From: Doris montereyensis
Taxonomy: Eukaryota; Mollusca; Gastropoda; Nudibranchia; Dorididae
NCBI GenBank assembly: GCA_037039925.1
Contig: JAXRKP010000107.1
Location: forward strand, 236,001-300,000
Reading direction: 5' to 3'
DNA length: 64,000 bases
Numbering within the stretch: the first letter of the stretch is position 1; every line of letters starts with the position of its first letter. Shown here in pieces: positions 50,201-61,299 of this stretch. The notes beneath the pieces are model-generated. The model worked only from the letters and a program-made list of their open reading frames with translations. It ran no database searches and was not told where the DNA came from. Both the position numbers and the translations under genes were made by a program.

Positions 50201-53200
50201 TTTGTTTACTCATTCTTTTCCCTAACTTAAATTTAAAGGAAGCACACACATTTAGTGCAACTTACCCTGCATTTATTTCTGACTGGAAACGAACAACGCT
50301 GTAACGGGTTGCTATGGTGACAACTTTAGACAGCACTCTTGATACTCCAAGACTAATCTGTGCTCGAACTAGAGTCATGGTTCCATAAGTAAGTCGATCA
50401 TTTTTAGGCTTCACAAACCTTCCATCTTCTGTGACCTGGTTTAATCAAAGAAATTTCTGTCACTTACAGATGATGACAATGGCAGTTCTTTTCTTTCCTC
50501 GTACATGAAAGGCAGTAGGTTATCACTTTTAGATCTAAGTAAAGATGTACGCAAGGTTTTCAAAGTAAAAAGCTGAACTAAACAACATATAAAGTAAGAC
50601 GAAGGCAACCCAGTTTACTCTGGAATACATGAGTATATGGCTAAAGGCATAGAAGAGTACTGGTATGACTCCTTGGTGTCTGTACAATTAACAATCTACT
50701 CTACCGTAAGTTTTCCATCAGTTTTCAACTAGCTTGCTGGAAGTTAAATAATGTAGCCTGTGATTGAGGATGTGTGTGTGTGTGTACCTCATGTTATGCA
50801 TACATTTTGTTTTTTAAACTCTCATGTTCTTATCAACCAAAATTGCTTCATCGGCCTCAATCATTTTTGATTTGTACATAGATATATCTGTTGCACAGAT
50901 CTCATTCAGTTGAGATCTATATGTATAAATATTATCAACCAAAAGATCTAAATCTAGATCTGGTTCTGGAGTTATTTTGAATTCATCCTTCATGAAAACC
51001 TCAAAGCAAACAATCATCATGGTGTAATGGTTAAGAAGATGCAATAGGAAGCAGTGGGTCTGGTTTCGAATCCCAGCCTTCTGGGTGTTTTAATCTTTTT
51101 CTTTATTTGGGTTGAGGAGGGGAGGGGGCAAGGGCTCAACACAAAAGGCTTTCCTTCTCGGTTTTTATAAAAGGTTTAAAAAGCCAAATGCCAAATTTAG
51201 AACACAAGGGTGGTATTTATTATGCAACCCAAGGGCACACAATGGATTAAACAAGAATTAAATTTAGAAAATAATAGTTTAACCTGAAAATGCTCAGGGC
51301 CACAGCTAGTAATATGTGGATACAGTTGTTACAGTCTAAGAACATGTTGCCTTACAGCACAGTCCACCTATCGACACTGTTTGTCAGGAAACAGAAATTT
51401 TCTATATAAATTGGCCCCTTAACAACGTGCCAGCACAGCCTAAGAACACGATTTTTAACAGACACTTAACTTGTCAAATTTGTGAAGACAGATATCTTTT
51501 TTCATAGATTTCAAATATGAAGGCATTTCAATTAAATTGGATGTGTAGATGTACAAGCCTCGTCTCTCAGCAGTTGGTAGACTATCTCTACCTGTCAGAT
51601 AGCAAGGTGCCAATGTTCATCCATCTGGGCCAAGCAAACAATGGTCATGGTCTAGCATAGGGCATTAACAGTGAATTTTACTCTGCCTACCAGACAGTGT
51701 GATATCGCAATGCAAAACAAACAATGGTCTAAAAGCATCATTGCTTAATAACATATATGTTATGAAAACATTTGAGGTTAATCGTTGGCAAACAAATCAA
51801 TGATGCGTGTTTAACCAATGTGGTATTGGTAACTGAGGAAACTTTCATTCATTTGTTGCGTGCTTATCAGGCAGAAATGGATGGCCATTGGCTACATAAA
51901 ATCGCCCACTTACCAAAACAGTTGCCTACCAGCATGATTTTTCAATCTCCCAAAGAGTATGTCCTTAGGCCGCTACTACTGTATTATCATTTGAAATATT
52001 TACATCAAAAGAAAACCATTTTCCTCACCTGTCTTATTGAGCAGTTTCTACCTACAAGTGGTACCTTACCTGAGAATAACGCATAAGCATATTGTCCCTT
52101 GGAATTCGCACTTTGTCCAGTTTGAGAAATCCGTTGTCCATTTGAGTATAGCCAAATTTGGTACCAATGTCACCCACTGAGATGCCTGAATAAGAATTAC
52201 TTTCAAAAGTTAATATTTTGTTTGTAGAAGGCTAATTCTGTATAATCAGATACTGTATGTTTAATATAAAACTGTTTTATTTTGTTTGTAGAAGGTTAAT
52301 TTTGTATAATCAGATACTGTATGTTTTTAATATAAAACTGTTTCAAGAATCAGCCATTTACCTCCAAGAGTTGTTTTTTCTCAAAGGAGTTGAAAGAAGA
52401 AAATAATCTATCAAACATAAGTGAACCGGAAAAAAAAAAATGCAAAGCAGCTCTGACATACACACACACACACACATATATATATACAAGAAAAGACACA
52501 CATATATACATACAAACATCATATCATATATATAATATCTCAGCTTACCAGGTAAAGGTTGGTGAGTTTCTAAGTCTCTCAACTGGACCAGAAAAGATTG
52601 CATCCCACAGTCACGACCATCGATGAACAACTTTGCCATCACAATGGAGAAATTTGTCGTTTTCCCCACTACGAAAGAGTTGTACATACATCATAAGAAT
52701 AAAACAGTAAGAATGAAAGGCAACTTTTCAAAACATGATATAGAGGCACACAAAAAATCCCACAAAAAATAAAACAATTATATTAAAAAGAAAACTTCTT
52801 TTTTCATAATGTCCTTATCTTGCACACCAATGGGTTTGAGGCAAGGAGGGGGAGGGAGAACAAAGTGGAGGGGGAAGGGAGAGAAAGGGAAGATGTGTGA
52901 TGTGATCTTTTTAATTTTGATCAGAGAATACACAAGAAAATCTTAGTAGAGCATCTTAAATACCCAGCAAAAGTTAAAGGAATAACACAAAGACAAAATG
53001 CTTGCAATAATACATGCATCAATCAATATCCCTGTCAGAGAAGCCAGAAACAAAGTACATTTTACATCATGTCACTTAGAGCAAAGCATGAGTGGCATGA
53101 TCAAAGTTCAGTTCAAGTTATATTGATGTCAATGATCTTGGTTAAAAATTTCTAAGCTTGAATGAACGATCATGTCATTCTAAGTAGACACCAATCTAGA

Positions 53201-56200
53201 TAAATTTGTGCAGAATACCCAGATGCATTTCTTAAAAAATGTACATTGAAGAATCAGTATGAGACTGTATATAAATTAGAGCTGATATCTAAAGCAAAAT
53301 AAAAATATCAGTACTGTTTTGACGAAAGCCCACATTATGCTCCAAATTTTTCGATTTTCATTTTTCTATGTAGATTGATAGACAATAACCGTATATACAT
53401 ATGATCAAAATACTAAAATTAACAGAAGTATACATGATTGCTTTTAAGACATTTTTTATAAGTCTTTTAACTGCTGGGCATTTGACAAAATGCATTTCTA
53501 GAACACTCCTACAAAATTTGGTCCATGTCTTCATCAGTAGTGACATAAAAAAGATGCACATGTCTATATTTCTTACAAATTATTTTCCCTTGTGAAGTGG
53601 GCAAAACGAAATACTTACATGCCCCCGGCCAAAATTTGGTGGATGTTATTGTAGGCGAGTCAATGACAAATTCTTTCTTGGCAGAATCATAAGTTGCAGT
53701 TGTTTCAAGTCCACGAAGAAATGTTCCTGGAGAAAAAAGAATATATTTGGATGTTTAAAGAGATCAATATTTATGGACATCCAGTAAAATGTAAGACAGT
53801 TGAGCAGGACGCATCAGTCTCATTACATTAAGGTATATCTAATAAAGTTCATAGAGTGCAGCTGCAAATTTTCCTTAACTTTCTATCATGTTTCTGAGAC
53901 TCGTACTAGTGTGGATCTAAAAGAAAAATCACTACAATTCTTCATATCATATTCATATTATGTAGTAGTCTCCGCATATATGCATTCCTTTCCAAGACCC
54001 CACACTGCTTATAGTCAGCAGAACAAAATTTGCTCAATGTGCTCTGTCCCCCTCCCCCCCCCCCCCTTACCTTAAGAATAAAATTGTGCTTTCCTTCAGA
54101 TCCATCTGCCTTTCACTGATAGATCTTTTTATCCTGGACTGGTATATCTGTTTTACTATTGGTTTATTTAATTCTTCTATTTTGAGTTTAGTAGTTTTCT
54201 TCTCTTTCCTTTTCTGTTTGTTTTCTTCAGTTAATAATCTCATTTGGCTATCACTAGGTGATGATCACTAAATATTTCAGCTCCTCTGCTTATTCTAGCA
54301 TCCATTGTACTGTAAAAAGGGAGCTTCTAACTATTATGTAGTCTATCATTGACTTTTCACACCTGTCTTCATTTACTTTTGTGAATATCTTTATGAGGAA
54401 AAAATGTGTTAGCTATTTTCATGTTATTCTTTAGGCAAAAATCTATTAGTTTCTCTCCATTTGGAGAAGTTGTTGTCTCTCCTTCTTTACCTATTATTCC
54501 TCGTGATGTTTCTTCATTGTTGCCTACTATAGTGTTTAAATCGCCTAAAACCATTAATTCCTGTTTGGGTTTGAGATTCTCTGCAGCTAGTTGTAAATCG
54601 TTTTCAAAGATATCTTTTTCTTCTTTGGTGGCATCTTTGTTTGGCCCCTAAGCTATTAATAATTTAATTTCTCTTCCTTTTGGTTTAATATTTACCTCTA
54701 ATAGCCGTGGGCTTACAAATTTCCAACTTTCTAGTAGCATTTCTTGCCTTTTAGGTATTAGGAGGCCTATTCCTGCTCTAGCTCTATCTTTGACATCTAT
54801 TCCTGAGAAGATTAAAGTATGATTTGGTCCTACATTTTCTATTCCTTGTCCTTTTTTCTTTATTTCTGTAATAGCCAAAATATCTACTTTGAATTTTTCC
54901 ATTGCTTCAGCTAATTCCAACTCCTTTCCATTAATTGCCCTAACATTCCATGTTCCAAAAATCACAGTCCATGTTCTTTTCCAGAGTCGTCTTCAAAAGT
55001 TCAAGTCAGGTATATCATTGTATATATTACTTTGAATCAGGTTGTTTTGGATAAGCAGGGGATTAGCCCACTGTACCCTAGGTAGATGGTTGGGCTGCCA
55101 CCTTGAGGCCACCTACCAGGCCTTGTTATTTTCTGTCAGGGTTAACTCTTTAGCCTTTAGTCATTGGTCAGCAGCAGGTTTTTATTTTGTTAGATTAACC
55201 TACTTTGGTCAGTCAAGGCAGCAGGAGACTCCCTTAGTCATTGGTCAGGACCTGCAAGGCAGCAGGAGATCATCTACTCCCGTACAAGTCCACTGCCCGG
55301 AGATCTGTTTCTTATCTTCAGAAAATCAATTATTTTTTAATCAACAATAAAACAGACATCAGTCATACATTTGATAGTTTATAAATTGTCACATTTGTCT
55401 GGCTGTCTGTCTCTGTGTGTTAGCTGACATAAGCTTAGCTAATTAATCATTCTTTTTTCTCTCACAAATATGATGAATTCCTGCCTTCCCCTCCATCTCC
55501 CATCTTTTTCATTCCCTCCCCCACCCCTCCTCTATCTCCTACAAATACAATAAAAATCTGCAGTCATTTCTTTGTTTGGAAAAAGCAAATGGACATCAAT
55601 GGCTTGTACACATGCCAACCCCATCTCCATTACCCCAAAACAAATTACTAACAAGTAAAACAACAAGAAAATTTCAAGAGCACACTAAAAATACAGTTGT
55701 GATGACCAAGCTTACTGCTATGAACAAACAAGGACATAAATAAAAGCCTTAAAAATCATATGTATGCATGACACACGTTTTCCTGAAAATTAGTCTGCCT
55801 AAGGTTAAAAATATGAATCTTTTTTTTATTGATTGCCTAAGTAGAAGTCATGCTCATCGGTAGATATGACGGTTTATGCCTTAAGTGTAAAGCACAACAA
55901 AGGGCAAACATTTGAAATGTCTTTACAGTTTTATGACATGCAAGGCCAGTTCTAGAGTAAGATGAGTTGTTCTTCTTACCATGCCCAAGTTCAGTTTGAG
56001 CGTAGGTGCCAAGAATCTCATAGGTTTCAGCAAGAGGTAACCATTTTTCCTTCTGCTCCTTTGTCCCCAATTTCATGATAGTGGGCAGAAACATGCCATG
56101 ATGTAATCCAAATGGAGAATTTTCAGAAGGGAAGAATACCCTACAAAAGGTGAGAGAAGACAAATATTTGGTAAGCCAACAGTTATATTAATGTTAAGCA

Positions 56201-59200
56201 GATAATCATTAACTATCCTACTTCATTCATTTCTTCAGGTCGATTTACATCAAAAGTTTATAGCATTATTATTAAGGAACAGAAGGCCTTTTTTCATATA
56301 CATCTGGACAATTTTTCAAGTCAAATACTACCTTTTTTATTCAGAATTTCAATTTCATCCCTACTAAAAATCATACACATACAAAAACATTTTTCAAAGA
56401 GTAAAAAAATTAATAAAGTTTTATCAAAAATCTTGGATGAAAACAAAACAGACGTGAAAAAATGTAAAAAAAGTCCTTGTCAAAAGACAGAGAGCCCAAC
56501 AGATCATGAATTTTTCATCAAGTAACATATGAGCAATAAAAGGTGTTAATACAAGAAAAATAATTGCTTGGTCTTCCTTTTATTCCATGTGCATTGATTG
56601 GCAAGGTAATTGAAACTTCCATGTAATTATCATTTCTTTGAAAAATGTTAAATCTACTCTTTTTGGCTAAAGAAAATATAACACAAGAAACTTTCAAGTG
56701 CAAGGGTATGAGGATATTCTATGGGATATTGGGTGTGACCTTCTTCTTAATAACTCAATTTAGTATAATCATTACATTAACAAAAATAATGTTTAGTTGA
56801 TCAGAAAATTTTATTATGCTTCAAATTGGCATCTTTGATCTTCAGCCGATACGAAAAAGTTAATTATTCCTTGTAGATTTTTAAAACAGTTGGTGAAAAT
56901 ATTTCTCACTTTGCACTCCAAAAGTCTTGAATTCTCTCCCAAACACACAAGAGAAATAGAATCCACTGAGACATTTAAGAAAAACTTAAAAACCCACCTG
57001 TTTTCCACACAGCCATAAAACCCACACAAATTCATATTTCTCACTGCTGTCATAAATGTAGTTCAATGATGTCAACTGTCTTTTGTATTATCATCCTATA
57101 CTTTCAAATATGTTTGTTATGCGTAACGTGTATATTGTGTTGGTGTGTGTAAATTATATATGTATATATCTTGATTTATAATGTTTATCCATGTTTGAGC
57201 GCTCTGAGCTTGATATATATTGGGGTGGGGCGCTATACAAGAACTATTTATTATTATTTATTATTATGTACTGAGATAACTATGGAAGTTAATATATGTT
57301 TCCCGATCTTATCTTTTTCAATTTATTTGTATTTTTTTATTTTGCAAGAACATTTGTATTTTTCAGTGAATACCTATTGTAGATATTTTATGATAAACAT
57401 TAAATGGTTCATTCTGTTTGTCAGTTAAAATTAACCCAATTCAATAGATTTTCCATATTTCCTTTGTTGGAGCTTAACATTTTTTCCAAAATGGAATGGC
57501 CTGGGAGATCCAAATCCTCAAATGACAAAATTGAGCGTGCTCCAATGTATTCTTTTTATTTCAATTTTTGTAGTTTGAATCTCATCAATGTTCACTGTTT
57601 CTGTGACAATTTTTTTCTTCATTATCTCTCAGTGTGTCATCTGTCTCATTAAACCTGTCAGTCTGCGTATTGGAAATCTATGACACTATGAGACCAAATT
57701 TGTCAGCAAAAAAAACAACTTTATTATTATAATTATGTATAAATTCAGCCCGACCCAGGAGCTTGTCATTTATAGCTCATCATCATGTGCAGTTGTAAAA
57801 CGTTGCAGAACAGGACCTCGGCAATGCTGTGTCATTGTATCAGATTAAGTATGTGCCAGTTTTCATAGTGTGCTCTATGAAGATTTTAGGTCAAGATCTA
57901 CAACTAGATTCTAAATCTAAAGTCTAGATTCAGGATCTAAATATATAGATCTATATCCAAAATGTATAGGGGTGTGTAACATACAATTTTTAATTTCTGG
58001 CCGTAAGAAAAAAAACTTCAGGAAAAAAAAAGGGGAAAGGTGGTGAAATCAGTTACAACTTTGCTGAAAAGTATAGCAGATGTCAATCCTACTGATACCT
58101 TTCAAGAAACAGTCAGTGTTGAATATAATTTAAACTTCACATCTAGCACTGGGAAGCTAAGCAAAGTTTCAGTACCCTTAAAAAGATATAAAGGCAGCTA
58201 TCAGAAATCCCATGGGCCAGGATAGATTGACTTTTTTATCCATACACAAGGATATGGCATCCCAAATGAAAACAGAACGCCGAGCTGATCTGCTTTTCAA
58301 GTAGACTCCTGAAAGGTAGGATGATTTGCCTTGCATTTTTAAGCGCTCTTATTTTTATGTTTAGCTTTATTGAACGATTCTCTTATATTATATGTTAGAT
58401 GACTTGTATTCTGTTTTCCTGTACTTTCCTGTACTAAAGTCCTTTTAATTAATGTGAACAGGTATGAGGTAGCACCAAACCCCTAGCGCCATCCCTGGTA
58501 TGAGTAAACAAGAACACTTACTCTCTGAAATAATGTTCCTCAAGTGGGTTTAAATTAAGTTGCTTGGACCTCTTGATATGACAAATAGTTTTCCTCAGAC
58601 CCTCTTCATACAGTTCTTCCCTTGTCTGCTCAGAATAATTTTTAAAACCTTCTTTTGTTTTTTCTTTGACCGCAATGTTTTCTGAAATAACAAATTTGAA
58701 AATAAAATGTTTTTGTCATGAAAGAATCACCATGAGGTCATGAAATGAGATGAACAATTGTAATATAATTCAATTCACTCTTTTGCGAATGAAAATTATT
58801 CCATGAGTTGAAAAAGAAAAAAAAAACACAAGCTCAAACTCCTTTGTATATTTCTTTGTGAAATGCTCAAGATGGTTGTGAAAGTTATTTTCTAAAATCA
58901 CAATACCAAAGTGTACAAAATTTCAGTTGCGAGCCTCTCAACGTGGTGACACACTGGTGTGCCACTTTCTTTCTTTTTTTTAAATGCTGCAAAGTAAGGC
59001 ACATCGAAGAAATACTGAAAAATCTACAAACACAATAATCTTTCAATCCATAGAAGGATCCCTAAATTGATCTTCATTTCTAAATTAAGCAACATGCATA
59101 GTACATTAATTGTTTTTCACATTATCAATGTTGCCCTTTGTTCTTTCTATTGATTTTTTTTTTTTAAACCAAAAGTTTCAAAGTATTTATAATGTAAATC

Positions 59201-61285
59201 TAATATATAACATACATCAAAATCACAAACTTACAAATTCCCATTATTAAAACAGTCAACTTTATTATTCTCTCAATGCCTTTATTTCAACTATCTGAAT
59301 CACAAGTTTGTGGTGTCTAAAAGGTTAATCTGCAATCTGATGCAAGTACAACATATTTTAAAATTTTGTTGAAAAGTTTGAAGTTTCCTAAATATCTTAT
59401 ATATGAAATAGTTTTATACTAAAATTTTACAATATTGCTCATCACTTAATAGGAAAGAACGTCAGTGATCAAAGCCATGATAAATATTCTAATACCTATC
59501 GTCTTCTTCTATCGCATCCCAACTAATAAGTAATATAACTAATATAACCTCCCAACTTTGCATTGACTCATATCAGCAACAAAGTTGATTAGTGCGAGAT
59601 ATTTCTCATTCGTCATCTTTTTTTAAATTTTGTTTGATAAACAGAATAAAAACAGGAAGAAATGTGGCTCAAGAAAAGTATAGCAAGGAAGGTAAGTAGC
59701 AATAAAAACTGATAAAATTAAAGTAAATATCAAAAAGATGTGACAATGCCAACTATCTAAATAGCCGTAAATAACACAAAGTAGCCACAATGGAGTGAAA
59801 CTACTGTTACTCACTAATATCTTCATTTCCGCAGAGTATATTAACCGTCTTTCCTTTCTTTATTCTTCTCCACTCTACTCATCCACTCTTTCTTCCTCCT
59901 TTCTGTTTTTCCTTCTGACATCATATTGTGTCATGCCTTTAAAGTGTATAGATATATTCCTCATTTGTTGTCTGACAAAGGGTTATACCCGAAATGTCAA
60001 GTGTTTGTTCAGCCTGTCTTGGTGAAGTTGTCGCATTGTCGTTTATCACTTTTGACATGGTCCTATGCTACAATACTGGCCTGGAAAGACTGTGGTTTGG
60101 GGTTTGAATCCTTGTTTGGGTAACTACCTAGGGTATATTATCAAAGGTAAATTAACCCACCATTATATATATGCTTGCAGTCGATTCATTATCTGCTTCT
60201 AAGACATCCATGGGAGAAAATGTCAAAGGTCCTATATATGCACTTTGTGCAAATTACAAATCCCTCAGCAGTTAAATTAATTTGTGCCCCCTCCCTTCCC
60301 TAATCAGACTCTAGCAAAATAGTATTCTAAAAAATCGAAACAATTCAAGAACAGTTTGTTTGTTTCTCATTAAAATAAACCCTGTCCACCATGATACAAA
60401 AATCTCTTCTTTTCAGAAGAACTTGATTTCGCTTCCTTCAAACCCATTTCTTCTCATAATATAATATAATGCTGCAACATACCAAAGGTATACAATGCAC
60501 TTTGTGCAAGTTACAGATCCCTCAGCAGTCAAAATAAGCTGTGCCTCCTCCCTTCCCCTGATCTCTCTCTCTCTCTCTCTGTTGATATACATTTATATAA
60601 TAACATAGTAACATACTACAACACACCCTGTCTCTGTCTCTCACTGTGAAGATATGAAATACTTCAATTGGCTACTAAATATAACATACTCTTAATACAT
60701 TATTCCCTTGTATTAGTATTACTTAGGACTGGTCACTTTTGATAAATCTTTGCTATCGAAAGTACATCCTCTATGAGTGGATTTATTTCCTGAACAATCT
60801 CCGATCCCATACCAAAAAAACACAAATTTTCAGTTTAAAAATGAAAATTTGGATCTTCACATCAGTGACTTGGGATCTGTTTGGATACCATTTTGGCAAT
60901 TTGGGATATCCGGACACTAATCTATTTCAGGACTGTCACGTTTTCCCAGACGGCTTGATGTGTTTGTCTGCATAAAATGCTAAAAATAAAACAGGTCGAA
61001 AGTTGGCCGAAAACAAACACAAACAGGAAAATACAGAAAACCCCAAGCCTGATAATGAAGCTGAGGGTATTGATTGTTTTAGCCTAAACATGCAAATAAT
61101 CCTAGCTATGTAACATTATTTGTTGAATTTTGATGCAAATTTAATGTAAAATGACACTTACGAAGATATCTCCTCCTCTTGGTTTGTTCAGGTCCACCAT
61201 CAAGAAAATGTGTTAACTTTAGAGGATCAAAAGTTGCTTGAGACCTTGCTCGGGCAATATGTGGATTAACTTTTACATGAGACAT
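41177..61285 (-). CDS. ACOX1: ACOX-C: peroxisomal acyl-CoA oxidase 1-like, 14 exons, PTS1 Ala-Arg-Leu
   Basis: Predicted FAD enzyme of the peroxisomal matrix that oxidises long-chain acyl-CoA to trans-2-enoyl-CoA, passing electrons to O2 to give H2O2. Exons (high to low): 61162-61285, 58522-58681, 55980-56140, 53619-53726, 52549-52668, 52070-52185, 50266-50435, 48696-48858, 47531-47721, 46851-46999, 45529-45634, 44771-44917, 43232-43438, 41177-41257. All are GT-AG. The total is 2003 nt, one short of 668 codons because of a frame break at 46976-46980 in exon 10. Without it the protein is about 667 residues; human ACOX1 has 660. N-terminal domain about 15-140, FAD middle domain 140-260, helical and C-terminal domains 265-667. 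Catalytic Glu about 426 in TYEGEN. ACOX1 rather than ACOX3 is indicated by the FWPG..GKT and GISVGDIG segments and the PTS1. Whether the frame break inactivates the gene is open. Confidence 0.88.
41574..43072. repeat. 37-bp minisatellite, about 40 units, in ACOX-C intron 13
   Basis: Unit begins 'gattaagattgaagaacaat' and ends 'gatgtatgtacactttg'. Variants recur: gaagaaca or gaagagta, and tgtaca, tgtgca or tgcaca. A shorter irregular stretch occurs at 42480-42500. It fills most of the 1974-base intron. Confidence 0.96.
43232..43438 (-). CDS. ACOX1: ACOX-C exon 13
   Basis: 207 nt, codons 573-641. Reads [20 protein letters not shown], then [20 protein letters not shown] and [20 protein letters not shown] and GRYDGNVYE are hallmark ACOX1 C-terminal motifs. 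Confidence 0.95.
43545..44145. repeat. Dispersed repeat in ACOX-C intron 12
   Basis: Starts with an AAT trinucleotide run and 'aaggataaggctctaggtgc', and contains 'gtgggagggcattccacaca'. This combination resembles interspersed elements common in invertebrate genomes, but I cannot name the family. The rest of the 1.3 kb intron shows nothing further. Confidence 0.4.
44771..44917 (-). CDS. ACOX1: ACOX-C exon 12
   Basis: 147 nt, codons 524-572. Reads [20 protein letters not shown], then [20 protein letters not shown] and TQNAGQFAK. Corresponds to the C-terminal helical bundle. The frame is intact, unlike ACOX-B exon 12. Confidence 0.94.
44918..45528 (-). other. ACOX-C intron 11
   Basis: 611 bases, AT-rich with a purine-rich patch near 45240-45295. 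No element recognised. Confidence 0.75.
45529..45634 (-). CDS. ACOX1: ACOX-C exon 11
   Basis: 106 nt following the acceptor tttctag. Reads [20 protein letters not shown], then [16 protein letters not shown] frame runs on upstream past the acceptor to 45711, but the ACOX-B alignment places the junction at 45634. Confidence 0.92.
45837..46013. repeat. ~58-bp tandem repeat, about 3 units, in ACOX-C intron 10
   Basis: Units share 'gaactagttgaaatcat' and 'caacagggctta', shortening from left to right. The remaining 46020-46850 shows no identifiable element. Confidence 0.8.
46851..46999 (-). CDS. ACOX1: ACOX-C exon 10 (frame break)
   Basis: 149 nt. Reads RFINKCCE in the exon 9 frame, then [20 protein letters not shown] and [20 protein letters not shown] in the -1 frame. 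Staying in the first frame meets TGA within 25 codons. The second frame has TGA just before the join. The break is at 46976-46980 (GAGGC on the - strand). Exon 11 continues the second frame. Confidence 0.88.
47000..47530 (-). other. ACOX-C intron 9
   Basis: 531 bases, GT-AG, no element recognised. Confidence 0.75.
47531..47721 (-). CDS. ACOX1: ACOX-C exon 9 (catalytic glutamate)
   Basis: 191 nt, codons 375-438. Contains [20 protein letters not shown], a [16 protein letters not shown] segment, and [16 protein letters not shown]. Glu 426 aligns with the catalytic base of ACOX1, whose human motif is CTFEGEN. Confidence 0.96.
47722..48695 (-). other. ACOX-C intron 8
   Basis: 974 bases. 48130-48545 differs slightly in texture and might be a decayed DNA transposon, but no terminal repeats or transposase could be identified. 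Confidence 0.6.
48696..48858 (-). CDS. ACOX1: ACOX-C exon 8
   Basis: 163 nt, codons 320-374. Reads [20 protein letters not shown], then [30 protein letters not shown] is exactly the human ACOX1 motif. Confidence 0.95.
49255..49546 (-). repeat. tRNA-derived SINE in ACOX-C intron 7
   Basis: Same family as 25640-25932, with the tRNA-like head at the right end ('ggtgtggtggctcagtggct' on the - strand). In sense orientation relative to ACOX-C. The rest of intron 7 (49550-50265) holds nothing recognised. Confidence 0.7.
50266..50435 (-). CDS. ACOX1: ACOX-C exon 7
   Basis: 170 nt, codons 264-320. Reads [20 protein letters not shown], then [20 protein letters not shown] and a [10 protein letters not shown] end. 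Matches the ACOX1 YGTM...ATRYSxVRxQSE region. Confidence 0.95.
51012..51082 (+). repeat. tRNA-like sequence in ACOX-C intron 6
   Basis: 'tggtgtaatggttaagaa' is an A-box match and 'ctggtttcgaatccca' a B-box match about 35 bases later. No full cloverleaf; likely a SINE head. Elsewhere the 1.6 kb intron shows a GT run at 50772 and nothing else recognised. Confidence 0.5.
52070..52185 (-). CDS. ACOX1: ACOX-C exon 6
   Basis: 116 nt, codons 225-263. Reads [20 protein letters not shown], then [19 protein letters not shown]. VGDIGxKFGYxxxDNGxL and RIPRxNMLM are core middle-domain motifs. Confidence 0.95.
52213..52345. repeat. Tandem duplication of about 65 bp
   Basis: Two copies of a block containing 'tttgtttgtagaagg' and 'ataatcagatactgtatgtt' in intron 5 of ACOX-C. 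A CA/TA microsatellite follows at 52459-52495. Confidence 0.88.
52549..52668 (-). CDS. ACOX1: ACOX-C exon 5
   Basis: 120 nt, codons 185-225. Reads [20 protein letters not shown], then [23 protein letters not shown] follows the FAD-contacting WPG motif; the exon ends at the THxPLPG segment. Confidence 0.95.
52669..53618 (-). other. ACOX-C intron 4
   Basis: 950 bases, AT-rich with a purine-rich patch near 52840-52890. No element recognised. Confidence 0.7.
53619..53726 (-). CDS. ACOX1: ACOX-C exon 4
   Basis: 108 nt, codons 149-185. Reads [20 protein letters not shown], then [16 protein letters not shown]. The [11 protein letters not shown] string is invariant in ACOX1 enzymes and lines the acyl-CoA/FAD site. 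Confidence 0.96.
54083..54965 (-). mobile_element. LINE fragment: endonuclease domain, 3'-truncated
   Basis: On the - strand from 54965: [20 protein letters not shown], then [16 protein letters not shown], and [18 protein letters not shown] near 54530. It closely matches the element at 27585-28470. It ends abruptly at 54083, where the relative continues to reverse transcriptase, next to a C-rich run. It lies in intron 3 of ACOX-C, same strand as the gene. Confidence 0.88.
54966..55315 (-). mobile_element. LINE 5' UTR of the same element
   Basis: Collinear with 28490-28890: 'caggttgttttggataa', 'ggggattagcccact', 'tgtcagggttaactc'. The monomer repeats are scrambled and shortened here. Confidence 0.65.
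55980..56140 (-). CDS. ACOX1: ACOX-C exon 3
   Basis: 161 nt, codons 95-149. Reads [20 protein letters not shown], then [16 protein letters not shown] and [16 protein letters not shown]. GLHxGMFLPT and GTYAQTEMGHG-like motifs are diagnostic for ACOX1. Confidence 0.95.
56850..57275 (+). mobile_element. LINE 3'-terminal fragment
   Basis: A degenerate + strand frame resembles the LINE C-terminus 'lWNsLP...FKxxLKTHLF' (here VLNSLP, then LRHLRKT and [12 protein letters not shown]). A 3' UTR-like 'gagcgctctgagct' and 'ggggcgctatacaa' plus a TTATTA tail follow. It lies in intron 2 of ACOX-C, antisense. Confidence 0.6.
57280..58521 (-). other. Rest of ACOX-C intron 2
   Basis: AT-rich. A cluster of overlapping AGATCT/TCTAGA motifs lies at 57893-57955. 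A 61-codon + strand frame at 58040 matches nothing I know and is treated as chance. Confidence 0.6.
58522..58681 (-). CDS. ACOX1: ACOX-C exon 2
   Basis: 160 nt, codons 42-95. Reads [20 protein letters not shown], then [20 protein letters not shown] and a diverged loop to EEHYFRE. Fits the acyl-CoA oxidase N-terminal helical domain; this is the least conserved exon against ACOX-B. Confidence 0.92.
58682..61161 (-). other. ACOX-C intron 1
   Basis: 2480-base GT-AG intron. A ~75-base direct repeat occurs at about 60235-60310 and 60485-60560 ('tgcactttgtgcaa' through 'ctcccttccc'). No gene was recognised. Confidence 0.7.
61162..61285 (-). CDS. ACOX1: ACOX-C exon 1 (start codon)
   Basis: ATG at 61285-61283 starts [20 protein letters not shown], then [20 protein letters not shown]. 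It is 124 nt with donor gtaagt. The LTHFLDG..E.TKRRR stretch matches the ACOX1 N-terminus (human LTHILDGSPEKTRRRR). 'tttaatcag' just upstream at 61297-61305 could be a splice acceptor, which would put the 5' UTR in an earlier exon. Confidence 0.93.
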
Positions 61286-61299
61286 GCTTGCACCTCCTG

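Noticed and set aside
58040..58225. 61-codon + strand frame in ACOX-C intron 2
   Set aside because: Not recognised, no splice or promoter context, short enough to be chance.
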